From Lysobacteraceae bacterium (GTDB lineage Bacteria; Pseudomonadota; Gammaproteobacteria; Xanthomonadales; Xanthomonadaceae), in contig JAGNNB010000175.1 in NCBI GenBank assembly GCA_017990865.1, positions 1 through 6,439 on the forward strand: a stretch of DNA of 6,439 nucleotides, read 5' to 3'. Of the stretch, positions 5,748 to 6,439 are shown in pieces. A program made the position numbers and the translations under genes. Under the pieces are notes generated by a model. That model worked only from the letters and a program-made list of their open reading frames with translations. It was not told the origin of the DNA and made no database searches. The stretch's first letter is position 1. Each line of letters opens with the position of its first letter.

Positions 5748-6185
5748 TCAGTCGACGGCTTCGACGCGCAGCGTCATGCCGTCGGCGCCGACGATCTTCA
5801 CGCTGGCGCCCAGCGGCAAATCGGGGCCGCTGACTTCCCAATAGGCATCGGCGATCTGCACGCGGCCGGTGCCGCGCTCGATCGCGCGCTCCAACGGAAC
5901 GATTCGGCCGATCAATTGCGCCGCGCGACGATTGAGCGCCGGCTGATCGCTTTCCGGCTCCTGCTGCCGCTGCAACCATTTGCGATACGCGAGAATCGAA
6001 GCGAACCCGAGCACCACGAACAGCACCGCCTGGAGCACAATCGGCATTCCGGGCATCAGCCACGCCAGCACGAACATCGCCGCGGCGGCGAATCCGAGCC
6101 ACAGCATGAACGCACCCGGGGCCATCACTTCGGCCGCGATCAGCAACAGCGCGACCACCGCCCAGAAGTACACGTCGCCGCCCAT
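5748..6185 (-). CDS. nfeD: NfeD family membrane protein (short form)
   Basis: A 145-residue integral membrane protein of the NfeD family lacking the N-terminal ClpP-like protease domain (short NfeD form). The N-terminal half holds hydrophobic segments at about 6-40 (two closely spaced, through AEVMAPGAFMLWLGFAAAAMFVLAWLMPG) and about 48-66, followed by a basic RKWLQRQQ stretch. The C-terminal part (about 90-145: LIGRIVPLERAIERGTGRVQIADAYWEVSG onward) matches the small OB-fold beta-barrel of the family. NfeD proteins are encoded next to SPFH/stomatin proteins and are thought to act with them in membrane microdomain organisation or quality control. The start ATG at 6183-6185 is two bases past the upstream qmcA stop, with GGAGG six bases before it inside the qmcA 3' end, which indicates translational coupling. 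Confidence 0.93.
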   Translation of the reverse strand: MGGDVYFWAVVALLLIAAEVMAPGAFMLWLGFAAAAMFVLAWLMPGMPIVLQAVLFVVLGFASILAYRKWLQRQQEPESDQPALNRRAAQLIGRIVPLERAIERGTGRVQIADAYWEVSGPDLPLGASVKIVGADGMTLRVEAVD

Positions 6186-6187
6186 GA

Positions 6188-6439
6188 TCAGCCTCCGCGC
6201 GTGATCGCCGGCGGCTTGCCGCCGCTTTGCTGATGGTTCAACGCTTCTTTCGCCAATTCGGTGATGCCCGCGAGCGAACCCAGAATGCCGCTGGACTCCA
6301 TCGGCATCAGGATGAATTTCTGATTCGGCGCTTCGGCCAAGGCCTTGAACGCTTCGATGTACTTCTGCGCGATGAAGTAATTGATCGCGTTGACGTTGCC
6401 GCTGGCGATGGCCTCGGACACCATTTGCGTGGCTTTGGC
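6188..6439 (-). CDS. qmcA: SPFH/Band 7 (QmcA-type) membrane protein, C-terminal fragment
   Basis: The last 83 codons of a stomatin/prohibitin-like protein, cut by the right edge of the window; the frame is open through base 6439 and reads AKATQMVSEAIASGN at the edge. The remainder, NAINYFIAQKYIEAFKALA, then the FILMPMESSGILGSLAGI stretch, is characteristic of the C-terminal region of QmcA/YbbK-type SPFH proteins. The fragment ends in a Gly/Gln-rich tail and TGA at 6188-6190. The SPFH domain and the N-terminal anchor are outside the window. Tight linkage to nfeD supports the call. SPFH proteins oligomerise in the inner membrane, and E. coli QmcA has been linked to FtsH-related quality control. 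Confidence 0.9.
   Translation of the reverse strand, partial: AKATQMVSEAIASGNVNAINYFIAQKYIEAFKALAEAPNQKFILMPMESSGILGSLAGITELAKEALNHQQSGGKPPAITRGG

Noticed and set aside
3679..5844. A 721-codon open frame on the plus strand
   Set aside because: It lies antisense to gcvT, the lipoprotein gene and part of nfeD, all of which have strong family or signal evidence. Its translation is His/Arg/Asp/Gly-rich with no recognisable domain, as expected of a shadow frame in high-GC DNA.

Overview
This is a high-GC window with dense gene packing and Shine-Dalgarno starts. It looks like chromosomal DNA of a gammaproteobacterium, most plausibly of the Xanthomonadaceae/Lysobacteraceae (Lysobacter, Luteimonas or Xanthomonas type). 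That placement is inferred from the gene families, the Lys/Ala-rich histone H1-like protein and the base composition; it was not tested by a search. I see no insertion sequence, CRISPR array, rRNA, complete tRNA or phage gene.

Layout. (1) 1-1021, plus strand: the 3' part of a serine beta-lactamase-fold hydrolase whose N-terminus, including the SxxK motif, lies outside the window. (2) 1031-1570, minus: a membrane-anchored SRPBCC-domain protein, convergent with the hydrolase across a 9-bp gap. (3) 1632-2523, minus: a histone H1-like unit, made of a consensus-quality promoter, an unusually long (~420 nt) leader, a 121-residue protein of 25 consecutive Lys-rich tetrapeptides, and a strong intrinsic terminator. 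(4) 2533-3088: about 550 bp with no credible gene but with many inverted repeats. It is bounded by the gcvH terminator on one side and by a second, unassigned minus-strand terminator on the other. (5) 3089-4857, minus: gcvT then gcvH of the glycine cleavage system, each with its own promoter-like sequence, and a strong terminator after gcvH. (6) 4999-6439, minus: the 3' end of a qmcA-type SPFH gene, nfeD two bases downstream, then a gene for a predicted lipoprotein of unknown function.

How they work together. GcvT and GcvH are the aminomethyltransferase and the lipoyl carrier of glycine cleavage; the P and L proteins are not in the window. QmcA and NfeD are a classic membrane microdomain pair, and the lipoprotein may be co-transcribed with them. 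The H1-like protein probably binds DNA through charge.

The genes themselves are mostly ordinary housekeeping. The parts most worth a second look are the gene-less 2.5-3.1 kb interval (possible small RNA or structured element), the long leader of the H1-like gene, and the run of eight in-frame ATG codons at the start of the lipoprotein gene.
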